Positions 1 through 6,510 of a stretch of 21,323 bases of DNA are shown one piece after another; positions within the stretch are counted from its first letter, which is position 1; the number at the start of each line of letters is the position of its first letter. Below the pieces are notes generated by a model. It was not told the DNA's origin. It ran no database searches and saw only the letters and a program-made list of their open reading frames with translations. The stretch covers positions 1 to 21,323 of the IMG/VR virus record IMGVR_UViG_3300012358_000009; one strand, given 5' to 3'. This stretch comes from a virus. Both the position numbers and the translations under genes were made by a program.

Positions 1-1139
1 CTCGTGTGCCAAGTGCTCCCCGGCGGGGGCGCACCAGCGGCTGGGGCGATCCCGCCGTAGAGGCCCTGGCGCACGAGCTTCAACTCTTCCACGGTGCGCT
101 TCTGCTGCTCCAACTGTTGCTCGGCAATCGTCTGCGGTTTGCCGGCCCCGTGCGCCTGGTAGCCGGGGATGAACGCCATACCGAGGGCATCCCCGAGCGT
201 CGGCAGCGCCTTGATAGCGGCGTTGATAGCTCCCAGGAACGGCGTGCCCACGGTGACCACCAGTGCTCCGAACCCTTCCTTGACCTGGGAGAGCAGGTTG
301 TTAAATTCCTGCCCGCGACTGATCGCCTCGGGGGTGAACGCCTTGCTCGTCGCGCCCGCGAACGCCTCCAACTTCGCCATCATCTCGGGCGAGAAGAAGC
401 GCGCGCCCAGAAGCTCCTCTGTCCCCGTCCGCTGCGCCAGTTGGCGGGCGGCAGCGTCCGAGGGCGCGGCGCGGATGCCCTTGATCACGTCCAGCAGGAG
501 CTTCGCCTCGTTCACGTCCCCGAAGCCTTTCGGCAGAGAGCGCAGCCCAAGCCGGCCGGCGGCGGCCATTGCCATCGGATCGGTCGCGACCCGCTGGCGT
601 AAGCCACCCGCGAGCCCGGCGAAGGCATTGGGATCGAGCCCTAGCGCGCCGGCCAGGGTGCGGCCCATCTGCGTCTGGCCGGCGGTGCCGCCCGTCTGCA
701 TCTGGCCCAGCCCGAACTCCGTGAGCCGCTGCGCCGCGCCCACCGTCGCGGCGGCCAGCGCGCCCAGGCCCGCCGTCACCCCGAAGAGCACGGGGTTGAC
801 CTTGCCCAACAGCCCCGCAAACTGCGTCCAGCCGGCCAACTGCGAGGCGATGCCGCCGGCGCCTATTCCCTGCCCCGCCCCGAGCCCCGCGTGGACCGCG
901 GAGAGCCCAAGCATCGCCATTTGCCCTGTCCTGGCCTGGGCCTGCGTGTGCGCCTGGGCGAAAGCGCTCGCCCAGGCGCTCGGGTCGGGAACGGAGACCT
1001 TCGTGGCGGCCGTCTGGGCTACTTGTTTGGCGGCGGTGGACGGAGCCGCGCTCTGACCGGCCGCTTCGCCCGAAAGCTTCCGGTGGAGCGACTCCATCTC
1101 CGCCATTTCCTTGACGTTAATCCGGATCGGTGCTGCCAT
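1..1139 (-). CDS. Tail tape measure protein, N-terminal part (runs off left edge)
   Basis: This reading frame starts at ATG 1139 and stays open for 379 codons to the window edge, so the C-terminus is missing. It follows the G/G-T frameshift pair directly, overlapping the G-T stop by 23 bases, which is the standard place of the tape measure gene in siphoviruses. The protein begins MAAPIRINVKEMAEMESLHR and continues as an Ala/Gly-rich helical sequence. A hydrophobic Gly/Ala stretch lies around residues 95-140 (AGLLGKVNPVLFGVTAGLGA) and another short one around residue 300. Tape measure proteins are long helical proteins that fix tail length and often carry hydrophobic segments. The call rests on position, composition and openness rather than a specific motif. 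An SD-like AAGGAAATG lies inside the gene at the codons for KEM, so a start at residue 12 is possible but less likely. Confidence 0.8.
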   Translation of the reverse strand, partial: MAAPIRINVKEMAEMESLHRKLSGEAAGQSAAPSTAAKQVAQTAATKVSVPDPSAWASAFAQAHTQAQARTGQMAMLGLSAVHAGLGAGQGIGAGGIASQLAGWTQFAGLLGKVNPVLFGVTAGLGALAAATVGAAQRLTEFGLGQMQTGGTAGQTQMGRTLAGALGLDPNAFAGLAGGLRQRVATDPMAMAAAGRLGLRSLPKGFGDVNEAKLLLDVIKGIRAAPSDAAARQLAQRTGTEELLGARFFSPEMMAKLEAFAGATSKAFTPEAISRGQEFNNLLSQVKEGFGALVVTVGTPFLGAINAAIKALPTLGDALGMAFIPGYQAHGAGKPQTIAEQQLEQQKRTVEELKLVRQGLYGGIAPAAGAPPPGSTWHT

Positions 1140-1805
1140 CGATGAGCCCTGTCGTCAATATCTGCTGCAGCGTCGTCGGCTTCCCCGCTTCCGGGGGCCG
1201 GTCCTGTGCCAAGGCCACGTAATCCGCCAGGATGGCCGGGCCGAGACGGGGGAGGGAAAGCCCGTCCCGGCCCGACAGTTGTTCGTTTATGCTCCAGAGA
1301 GCGTCGGCGTAATAGTAGTGGACGCCGGGGTGAGTTCGACCAAAGTCGCAGGCGGCGCGGAGGACGTCTCCTCGCGCGCCGCCGAGCCGTTTCCCGGTGT
1401 CGCCTGGTAGGACCGCTCCAGCTCCTGAACCCACGCCGAGAGCCCCTCCCACGCGCTCGGCATCCGCACCGAGAGCACGGCCAAGTCCAGCGCGTCGTAG
1501 AAGTCGCCGGCCTGCTCCGGGCTCTGGAGCGCCTCCAGGAGCCCCAGCACCTGGCAGAGCCGGTTGCTCCACCGGATCGGCTCGGCCGGCGGCGGCGGCC
1601 ATGGCGGCGGGTGAGGACGCTCTTTCGTGGGCACCCACACGGCAGCCAGCTCCGCCGCGCGCTCCTGCGCCAGCGCGTAGTCCGGGAACTCCGGCCGTTT
1701 CAGTGTAAGGATAAGCACCGCGCCCGGCTGCTGGGGATCGGTGAACTCGCGCGTCTCCACCGCGGCGGCCACCGTAAACAGGGAAAGCACGTCCAGTTTG
1801 GGCAT
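1117..1805 (-). CDS. Tail assembly chaperone G-T fusion made by -1 frameshift
   Basis: This is the frameshifted product of the G gene. Ribosomes read 139 codons in the G frame from ATG 1805, slip back one base on GGGAAAC (1395-1389), and continue for 90 codons in the -1 frame to TAA at 1117, giving about 229 residues. The T-frame part reads GGARGDVLRAACDFGRTHPG onward and ends LIDGSTDPD. In lambda and most siphoviruses the G and G-T chaperones coat the tape measure protein and recruit tube subunits, and neither is in the mature virion. The gene sits between the tube candidate and the tape measure, exactly as expected. I saw the slippery heptamer in the correct codon phase and the downstream hairpin. 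The ratio of products is unknown. Confidence 0.85.
1287..1805 (-). CDS. Tail assembly chaperone, G-like
   Basis: This is the unshifted product, 172 residues from ATG 1805, whose ATG follows the tail tube stop with one shared base (TAATG-type junction). The N-terminus is beta-like and ends in a helical region around residues 85-135 (SNRLCQVLGLLEALQSPEQA and following). The last 33 residues lie downstream of the slippery site and are Ser/Thr/Pro-rich, as is common for the dispensable tail of G proteins. A Pro-rich patch near residues 63-75 is encoded by a GGC-repeat run at 1588-1599. The family assignment comes from the frameshift architecture and from position just before the tape measure gene. 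No sequence motif specific to gpG is visible to me. Confidence 0.8.
   Translation of the reverse strand: MPKLDVLSLFTVAAAVETREFTDPQQPGAVLILTLKRPEFPDYALAQERAAELAAVWVPTKERPHPPPWPPPPAEPIRWSNRLCQVLGLLEALQSPEQAGDFYDALDLAVLSVRMPSAWEGLSAWVQELERSYQATPGNGSAAREETSSAPPATLVELTPASTTITPTLSGA
1351..1395 (-). promoter_or_regulatory. Programmed -1 ribosomal frameshift signal (slippery GGGAAAC plus hairpin)
   Basis: On the minus strand the heptamer GGGAAAC occupies 1395-1389 in the phase G GGA AAC of the G frame. It is followed by a 5-base spacer (1388-1384) and then a strong stem: arm 1383-1369, loop 1368-1365, arm 1364-1351. The stem has 9 plus 5 perfect GC-rich pairs with a single bulged C. A slippery site, a short spacer and a stable hairpin are the standard layout for -1 frameshifting. 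The -1 frame is open to the tape measure start. Confidence 0.9.
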
Positions 1806-2320
1806 TAGAGAATTCCCGCGACATCCCCCACCAGACTGGGGTTACTGACCTGGTTGCCGATTGGATTACCATTGCCGTCCACGACGCTGTAATCGTCCAC
1901 GTGACGCACCGAGAGCGTGTAGCGGGAAGCGTCTTTACTTACGTCCTGCTCGTAGTTCTCAATGACGCCCATAAATGACCACGTTACCGTCCCCTCTTTC
2001 CAGATGACTAACACGTAATCGAATCCTTTCGCCATCTTGCGCGCAGGATTGACAAGACCTCTCAAGATGAGGCCGTTGAAGGTCATTGTCGTGCCGGTCT
2101 CCACCGGCACGTTGTTCTCCTGCCGGCGGGTCATGGGCGACAGGTTTACCAACCGATTCGCCAGGCGGATACGAACGCTCTCGACCGTCGAATAGAGCCT
2201 CAAAGCGCCCCCGGAGGTGTCTGGAAGGAGGGTACCGCCGGCATCTGGGGTAAACCCCTGGACCGTGAGGATCGAGGTATCGATGCCACGTTCAAACGGA
2301 CCAAGCAGAAAGTTTGGCAT
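1805..2320 (-). CDS. Probable major tail (tube) protein
   Basis: This 171-residue protein starts at ATG 2320, sharing one base with the preceding stop. It begins MPNFLLGPFERGIDTSILTV and is rich in beta-strand patterns. One such segment is YVLVIWKEGTVTWSFMGVIE near residues 102-121. It continues to a C-terminal region with alternating polar and hydrophobic residues (YTLSVRHVDDYSVVDGNGNP). No signal or membrane segment is seen. Siphovirus tube proteins are beta-sandwich proteins of similar size, encoded immediately before the G/G-T chaperones, and this gene is in that slot. An alternative is a tail terminator or another tail structural protein. The functional call is by synteny and general appearance only. 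Confidence 0.6.
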   Translation of the reverse strand: MPNFLLGPFERGIDTSILTVQGFTPDAGGTLLPDTSGGALRLYSTVESVRIRLANRLVNLSPMTRRQENNVPVETGTTMTFNGLILRGLVNPARKMAKGFDYVLVIWKEGTVTWSFMGVIENYEQDVSKDASRYTLSVRHVDDYSVVDGNGNPIGNQVSNPSLVGDVAGIL

Positions 2321-2523
2321 CAGGGTTCCCTCTGGTCAACCGGCCGCCAACCGTGGACATTCGTATTGGCCGGCACCGCCTCCGCCCCGTCCGGCGGCGC
2401 AGCGCCTTCGGGGAGCGCAATCACCATCTCCTCCAGCGGGAGAAGGTCATCTCCGCCCCCCATCATCCCCGCCCCCGCCGCTGCTCGTGTGAGCCGGAAC
2501 TTCTGCTGCTTCGGTGCGTTCAT
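2320..2523 (-). CDS. Small hypothetical protein between tail completion and tube genes
   Basis: This is a 67-residue protein beginning MNAPKQQKFRLTRAAAGAGM. I chose ATG 2523 because GGAGG lies six bases upstream and the ATG overlaps the previous stop (TGATG). The adjacent in-frame ATG at 2526 is only three bases from the SD. The protein has a basic N-terminus, then a Gly/Met stretch, and then an acidic leucine-rich patch (GDDLLPLEEMVIALPEGAAP). I do not recognise the family. Its place in the head-tail junction and tail genes suggests a minor structural or assembly role, which is inference. Confidence 0.6.
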   Translation of the reverse strand: MNAPKQQKFRLTRAAAGAGMMGGGDDLLPLEEMVIALPEGAAPPDGAEAVPANTNVHGWRPVDQREP

Positions 2524-2975
2524 CATCGACCTCCAGCCGCCGCCGCCAGCCTGCCCGAGAGCCACCGTCCCAGCCACTCACGCACCTCGGCCGCTACCCT
2601 CTCCCGAATGGGGCGGGCGATCATCCGAGACGTGCCATCGAAGAGATACCGGGCATAGGGCGCCGTGTTGTCCACGATGATCTCCAGATCGCCGCCCTGC
2701 ATGCGAGCCTTCACCCGCCAGGAGCGGCGGAACTGCCCGCTCTGCACGTTCACGATGTATGGCGCGGCGGGCGGGTGCGGGCGGCGGCGGCTGTAAGGAT
2801 GGCCCATAGCCCGAAGGGCGGCGGCGGAATACGGGCCGCCGGAGAGCTTCACCAGACGCGCCTTCACCAGCCGCTCGGCCTCGGCTTCCAGCCGGCCCAC
2901 CTGCTGCCCCAGGCTTTCCACTCCCTCGCCTAACCGGTTGGTATGGCTCGTGATGCTCGGGAAGTCAAACGCCAT
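2523..2975 (-). CDS. Putative tail completion / HK97 gp10-like neck protein
   Basis: This 150-residue protein starts at ATG 2975, overlapping the preceding gene by 11 bases, with a GGGAG about eleven bases upstream. The N-terminal third is a helix with coiled-coil character (EGVESLGQQVGRLEAEAERL). The middle and C-terminus hold a basic core with the pattern VQSGQFRRSWRVKARMQGG followed by DNTAPYARYLFDGTSRMIAR. The order 'helix, GxFRRSW-type strand, N-x-APYAxYL, G...' is what gp10-like tail completion and neck proteins show. The position after head-completion genes and before the tube gene agrees. The call is by pattern and synteny. Confidence 0.6.
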   Translation of the reverse strand: MAFDFPSITSHTNRLGEGVESLGQQVGRLEAEAERLVKARLVKLSGGPYSAAALRAMGHPYSRRRPHPPAAPYIVNVQSGQFRRSWRVKARMQGGDLEIIVDNTAPYARYLFDGTSRMIARPIRERVAAEVREWLGRWLSGRLAAAAGGR

Positions 2976-3459
2976 CGTGCGGATAGTCTCCCATGAGGAA
3001 GGAGAAGGCCAGCGCGCCGGCCTGCATCGCGTTGTTACGGATCAGGAGGATGCGCTGGATCTCCCCGTCCCGAAAGGAAGCGTGAACGTCCATGCGGAAG
3101 CGGTCCTGAAGCACCGTGAACTCCGTTCCCGTCTCGGGATCGACCAGCCCCTCCGTCAAGAGCTGGTCCTGGAGGGCCTTAAGTTTCGATCGGAACGGCT
3201 CGCTGGCGCCGCCCGAGGTGCGGTCGATGTAGTAGGCCAGGACCGCCTGCTCGTAAGCCACCGCCGTCATCGGCCCATCGTTCCACGGCTCCGCCACGGG
3301 CAGGTCGATGTGCGAACGCGGGAGACCCAGGTTCTCCACCGCCACCCGCTCCGCTTCCAGCAGCTCCCACACCCCCGCGGGCGTCGTCTCCGGCCAGGCG
3401 GCCAGGATCGCCGCCTCTACCGCATTGATCGCCGCCGGGGTGTAATCCTCTAGAGGCAT
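2965..3459 (-). CDS. Hypothetical head-tail connector region protein
   Basis: This 164-residue protein begins at ATG 3459 with a GGAGC eight bases upstream. It starts MPLEDYTPAAINAVEAAILA, is largely helical, and ends in a hydrophobic segment (NAMQAGALAFSFLMGDYPHD). I do not recognise a family. Its position between capsid/connector genes and the gp10-like gene suggests an adaptor or neck component. Its mRNA leader carries the large heptamer inverted repeat at 3481-3620, whose outer arm ends only about nine bases from the SD. Translation of this gene could therefore depend on that structure, which is inference. Confidence 0.65.
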   Translation of the reverse strand: MPLEDYTPAAINAVEAAILAAWPETTPAGVWELLEAERVAVENLGLPRSHIDLPVAEPWNDGPMTAVAYEQAVLAYYIDRTSGGASEPFRSKLKALQDQLLTEGLVDPETGTEFTVLQDRFRMDVHASFRDGEIQRILLIRNNAMQAGALAFSFLMGDYPHDGV

Positions 3460-3480
3460 GTCGCTGCGCTCCAGTGCTCG

Positions 3481-3620
3481 GTGCTCGGAGGACAGGGTGC
3501 TCGGCCCTCGGTGCTCGGTGCTCGGCTCGACAAAGGCAAGTCTGTTCCCTCCCCTCCCCTCCCCTCCCCTCCCAGCCGAGCACCGAGCACCGAGGGCCGA
3601 GCACTATCCTGTCCGAGCAC
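3481..3620. repeat. Heptamer-based long inverted repeat with C/G-tract loop
   Basis: The arms 3498-3527 and 3574-3603 are perfectly complementary over 30 bases and are built from copies of TGCTCGG. An outer 8-bp pair (3481-3488 with 3613-3620) extends the stem. The 46-base loop contains six C tracts of 3,4,4,4,4,3 separated by single T (3547-3573), so the minus-strand mRNA has six G tracts and could fold as a G-quadruplex. Additional TGCTCGG copies continue toward 3474. The region 3460-3624 has no gene. Confidence 0.9.
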
Positions 3621-3624
3621 CTCC

Positions 3625-4104
3625 TCACGGCTCCGCCTCCAGAACGTCGATGATCGCCTGGATACCGGGTGGCGGCGACGCTTCAATCGAACCCATGAAT
3701 ATCTGGTAGCCCTGGGGCACCCCTTCCACCGGCTCGAACCACGACGGGTTGCCGCGGCAGACATAGAAGCGGCCGTAATTGCGGTGCTTCGGCCCATCCG
3801 GATAGCTGTTCCGGGATACGTCCCGCACCCAGTAGCCCTGATCGACGTTCGCGTCCAGCGGGAAGTGAAGCACTTCGGTGGTGAAGGTCAGGTCCTGATC
3901 GACGCGGCCGATCGGGAACGCCTCGTCCAATCCCCTCGCCTGCTTGTGATAGAACGGGCAGTTCTCCACTACCAACTCCCAGGTCTGGCCCTGGGGATTA
4001 CCCAGGAGCACCGGGTAAGACGGCTTGAAAATCTGCGCCCGCTTGTTATAGCAGCGCTCCTGCGCGTAGTTCAGCGGATACGTCGCGCCGTCAACGACGG
4101 GCAT
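3625..4104 (-). CDS. Hypothetical head-tail joining / stopper candidate
   Basis: This 159-residue protein starts at ATG 4104, six bases beyond the stop of the upstream gene. It begins MPVVDGATYPLNYAQERCYN. It is aromatic and Pro-rich and looks like a beta-barrel (GQTWELVVENCPFYHKQARG, later NYGRFYVCRGNPSWFEPVEG). Head-closure (stopper) proteins of siphoviruses are small beta-barrels found at this map position, so that is a reasonable guess, but no diagnostic motif is seen. The two cysteines inside CRGN and ENCP do not form a clear metal site. No clear SD precedes the ATG, so translation may be coupled to the upstream gene. Confidence 0.6.
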   Translation of the reverse strand: MPVVDGATYPLNYAQERCYNKRAQIFKPSYPVLLGNPQGQTWELVVENCPFYHKQARGLDEAFPIGRVDQDLTFTTEVLHFPLDANVDQGYWVRDVSRNSYPDGPKHRNYGRFYVCRGNPSWFEPVEGVPQGYQIFMGSIEASPPPGIQAIIDVLEAEP

Positions 4105-4110
4105 GGCGGT

Positions 4111-4515
4111 TTACGGAGGAATCAGCGGCGAGCCGCCGCCGCCCGTGGGGATGCGGCCCACGATGAGCCCACCCATAACCGGCGGGCGGCTGCTGGTGCG
4201 GCCCACGATCACGTCGATCTCCTCCTGGATCTCCTTGTCCATATCGGTCAGCGTCTTCAACAGCTGGCTGTCCTTCTGCTGCTGGTCGGCGTTCTTCCAA
4301 TCCCTGGCGGTCCGCAGCCGGCCTTTCAGCCAGCCGATCGCGCGGCGCTTGACGTAGAGCATCGGCAGGTGGAAGTCCAGCCGCGCATAGACGGCGTAGT
4401 GCGGCCACCAGGCCATGATGAACTGCATGAACGCCGGATCGTTCTCCTTATCCAGCTCCTGGGCGATCAACTGCTGCTGCTCTTCCGCGGAGAGCGGCTC
4501 GGGAACATCGGGCAC
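4111..4515 (-). CDS. Hypothetical head-completion/adaptor candidate
   Basis: This 134-residue protein starts at GTG 4515, immediately after the previous TAA. It is charged and mostly helical. An acidic Gln-rich N-terminus (EPLSAEEQQQLIAQELDKEN) precedes a Trp/Tyr-rich core (FIMAWWPHYAVYARLDFHLP), followed by a basic helix and a coiled-coil-like stretch (LLKTLTDMDKEIQEEIDVIV). The C-terminus is Gly/Pro-rich, with GGGG encoded by a GCC run at 4132-4143. I do not recognise the family. Helical adaptors that dock under the portal are encoded in this region of many phages, so an adaptor role is possible. Confidence 0.6.
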   Translation of the reverse strand: MPDVPEPLSAEEQQQLIAQELDKENDPAFMQFIMAWWPHYAVYARLDFHLPMLYVKRRAIGWLKGRLRTARDWKNADQQQKDSQLLKTLTDMDKEIQEEIDVIVGRTSSRPPVMGGLIVGRIPTGGGGSPLIPP

Positions 4516-5040
4516 TTATTCCCCCTTGTCGCGCGGGCGCACCCGATACGGAGCCGCCGCCGCCTTCGCCTCCGCGACCGCCTGCGCCTGGTGCGGCCCC
4601 TCGTTCCGAGCCGCCGTTTCCGCCTCGCTTCTCCCCTGCGCCCGAAGCGCCGCCTCGTTCGGATCGGGCGCAGGGAGTGCGGCATCGAGGGTCGGGGCGG
4701 GCTCCGGTGGAACCTCGACCGCCGCGGTGGGGACCGGCTTCGGCTTTGCTTCCTCCTCCAGCGCGTCGTGCCGCTCCTTCAGGATCGCCAGCACTTCGGG
4801 GCGCGGGGTATCCGCCGGGACGCCCAGATACCGCTTGTCGTTCTCCTCGCGAACTTTGCGGCCGGCGGCGGCGGCGGCGGCATCAGCAACCACGACCGAG
4901 CCCCGGTCCTTCAGTTTGGCGAACATGTGCGGACAGCGTGCGAAGTCCTCGGCCGTCACCGTCTCCCCGACCATAAACATCCGGTCGGTGTTCGGTGGGC
5001 CAAGAACGCCTGTGCGCTGGACGATGAACTCTTCTGACAT
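4516..5040 (-). CDS. Phage structural-region protein, paralog of the next upstream gene
   Basis: This 174-residue protein has a very good start: AGGAAGAG lies just before ATG 5040. Residues 1-52 form a compact domain (MSEEFIVQRTGVLGPPNTDR, then FMVGETVTAEDFARCPHMFA, then a Gly-x-Val end). This domain matches the 62-residue protein encoded at 5175-5363 nearly position for position. The rest is a low-complexity Ala/Pro/Glu-rich helix. It begins with a seven-residue Ala run that a GGC-repeat run at 4864-4881 encodes, and it continues through EVLAILKERHDALEEEAKPK. Small domains of this type are common in phage head genes, but their role is not known to me. The low-complexity tail may be a flexible arm. 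Confidence 0.7.
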   Translation of the reverse strand: MSEEFIVQRTGVLGPPNTDRMFMVGETVTAEDFARCPHMFAKLKDRGSVVVADAAAAAAGRKVREENDKRYLGVPADTPRPEVLAILKERHDALEEEAKPKPVPTAAVEVPPEPAPTLDAALPAPDPNEAALRAQGRSEAETAARNEGPHQAQAVAEAKAAAAPYRVRPRDKGE

Positions 5041-5174
5041 TTTCTCTTCCTATGGTTTCGGGCCGGCTGACACCAACGGCTTTGAAGCTGAAAAGCTACC
5101 GCGACAGGGGAACCGGGAGCTACCCGGTGTAACCCGCCGGCACCGCGATGCCGACCTCCGGCCCGAAATCGCTC
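5041..5174. other. Short gap between paralogs, open in a shifted frame
   Basis: This 134-base stretch has no gene with its own start. The strand-minus frame offset by +1 from the upstream gene is open through the upstream stop. It reads GGRSDFGPEVGIAVPAGYTG before TAG at 5122-5120, which looks protein-like. The only other clear element is the SD of the gene at 5040. Confidence 0.4.
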
Positions 5175-5363
5175 CTACCGCCGGGTGCCGTGATGCTCCG
5201 TCTCGTGAAGGACGAGCCCGCCCGAGACGGCGAGCGAGCGGAACAGTTCGGGGCACTGCTCGAAATCGTCCACGGTCACGATGTCGCCGGCCTGGAACTC
5301 CCGCTTCGCCTTGGGCGGCTTCAAGACGCCCGACTTCTTCAGGATATATCGCTGGTCTTCCAT
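5175..5363 (-). CDS. Small structural-region protein, tandem paralog
   Basis: This 62-residue protein starts at ATG 5363 with AAGGAG six bases upstream. It begins MEDQRYILKKSGVLKPPKAK and continues EFQAGDIVTVDDFEQCPELF. It shares the frame 'GVL-PP-...-F-x-G-x-x-VT-x-x-DF-x-x-CP-x-x-F' with the N-terminus of the adjacent larger protein, so the two arose by tandem duplication. The C-terminus ends abruptly at HHGTRR. The +1 frame continues protein-like for about 20 more residues, so a frameshift near the end is possible. Function unknown. It sits downstream of the LamG protein gene and upstream of connector genes. Confidence 0.65.
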   Translation of the reverse strand: MEDQRYILKKSGVLKPPKAKREFQAGDIVTVDDFEQCPELFRSLAVSGGLVLHETEHHGTRR

Positions 5364-5373
5364 TCCCGGCTCC

Positions 5374-6501
5374 TTAACTCGGTGTCACCGTCGCGTTGAA
5401 CGCGGGGATGCCCCACCGCTGCGAAAGATAGGTGCGGACGCCGGCCTTCTGCGGATCGGTGAGGTGAACGTTCCAAATCAAGAGTTCCGCGATGTCGCCC
5501 GCCAGGAACGCCGGCGCGCCGAGTGCCCCGAAGATACTGGCGGGAATGTTCAGCGTCGTGCCGCCCAGCGTCGGCAGGGTGTTGCCCGAGGCCGCGGTGA
5601 CCTCCGTACCCCCGTTCACGCGGATGCCGATGTTGCCGCCCCCGTGCCGGGCCTCGATCACGCCCCAGGTGTTCAGCGTCATGTTGGCCTTGGCCTGGTC
5701 GCGGCCAACGGCAGTCGTGTTGCTGATGCCTACCTGGGTTGCGCCCACGCCGATCACGAACCCCTGCGCCTGGTCGGAGAAGAACGCCGGCCAGGCGTCC
5801 ACATCCGTACCCGCGGCGCCCACCGTGGCGCGGCCGACGATGAACACCGTGCAGTCCGAGGGGGTGATGAACGTGGAGAGCTTGGGCCCCTGCAGAAAGT
5901 CGTCCACCCCGTCCCCGCGCACCGTGGCGAGCGCGTTCAGGGTAGCAAGGCGCCGGGTGGGCTGCTTCACGCTCTTGCCCTGGATGAAGGCGCGGGTGTT
6001 GCCCCCCGCCCCCTTCCAGCCGCCCACGCCGTCCAGGTCCACCGCGGCCAGTTGGGAGAGTGTCGCATCCTTGTAGACGGAAAGGTCCCCCTTCAGCCAG
6101 CCTTTCAGACCCGGTATCGAGGTCGGCTTGAACACCGGCGCCGAGACCGTTACCGGAGTGAACTTCACGTTACCGCGCGAGAGCGAATAGGCGACGCCGC
6201 CGGCATCGGCGCCGCGGACCTCCACGTAGAGCGTCTTCTCGCGGTTGGGGAGCGCCTGGGACGATTCGGCGGGGATGACCGCTGTGGCGACGCCTGCCGT
6301 GCCCACAGCCCGCGTGACGCCGGTGCCCAGCGCGAGCTTCACGATCGCGTCGGAATCCCTGGCGGTCAACGTCGCCTTGGCCCAGACCTCCAGCGCCGTC
6401 CAGCCGGTGATGTCCAGCGGGGTGGTCCCCGTCTTCACGACGAGCCCCAGCGTGACCGCGGTCCCGCGCGCTTTGGTAATCGTAAAATCTTCAAACGGCA
6501 T
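5374..6501 (-). CDS. LamG/concanavalin-like lectin protein with BppU-like N-terminal domain
   Basis: This 375-residue protein starts at ATG 6501 with GAGGAT just upstream. Residues 1 to about 118 resemble the beta-sandwich N-terminal domain of baseplate/receptor-binding proteins. Signs are 'DITGWTALEVWAKATL', then a strand-turn repeat, then 'LPNREKTLYVEVRGADAG'. Residues ~127-375 form a concanavalin-like jelly roll, opening with SIPGLKGWLKGDLSVYKDA. It closes with the characteristic end AELLIWNVHLTDPQKAGVRT followed by YLSQRWGIP. Such domains usually bind glycans. In phage they occur on tail tips or as capsid decorations, and here the gene lies in the head module, which favours a surface decoration. 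No signal peptide is seen. Ligand unknown. Confidence 0.75.
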   Translation of the reverse strand: MPFEDFTITKARGTAVTLGLVVKTGTTPLDITGWTALEVWAKATLTARDSDAIVKLALGTGVTRAVGTAGVATAVIPAESSQALPNREKTLYVEVRGADAGGVAYSLSRGNVKFTPVTVSAPVFKPTSIPGLKGWLKGDLSVYKDATLSQLAAVDLDGVGGWKGAGGNTRAFIQGKSVKQPTRRLATLNALATVRGDGVDDFLQGPKLSTFITPSDCTVFIVGRATVGAAGTDVDAWPAFFSDQAQGFVIGVGATQVGISNTTAVGRDQAKANMTLNTWGVIEARHGGGNIGIRVNGGTEVTAASGNTLPTLGGTTLNIPASIFGALGAPAFLAGDIAELLIWNVHLTDPQKAGVRTYLSQRWGIPAFNATVTPS

Positions 6502-6510
6502 GGGAAATCC

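Noticed and set aside
3474-3620. Heptamer repeats as a CRISPR array
   Set aside because: Units are seven bases and nearly contiguous, with no unique spacers of constant length.
3481-5037. Plus-strand open frame of 518 codons
   Set aside because: It begins inside the heptamer repeat and then runs antisense to connector-type genes with good starts; composition is Arg/Leu/His-rich.
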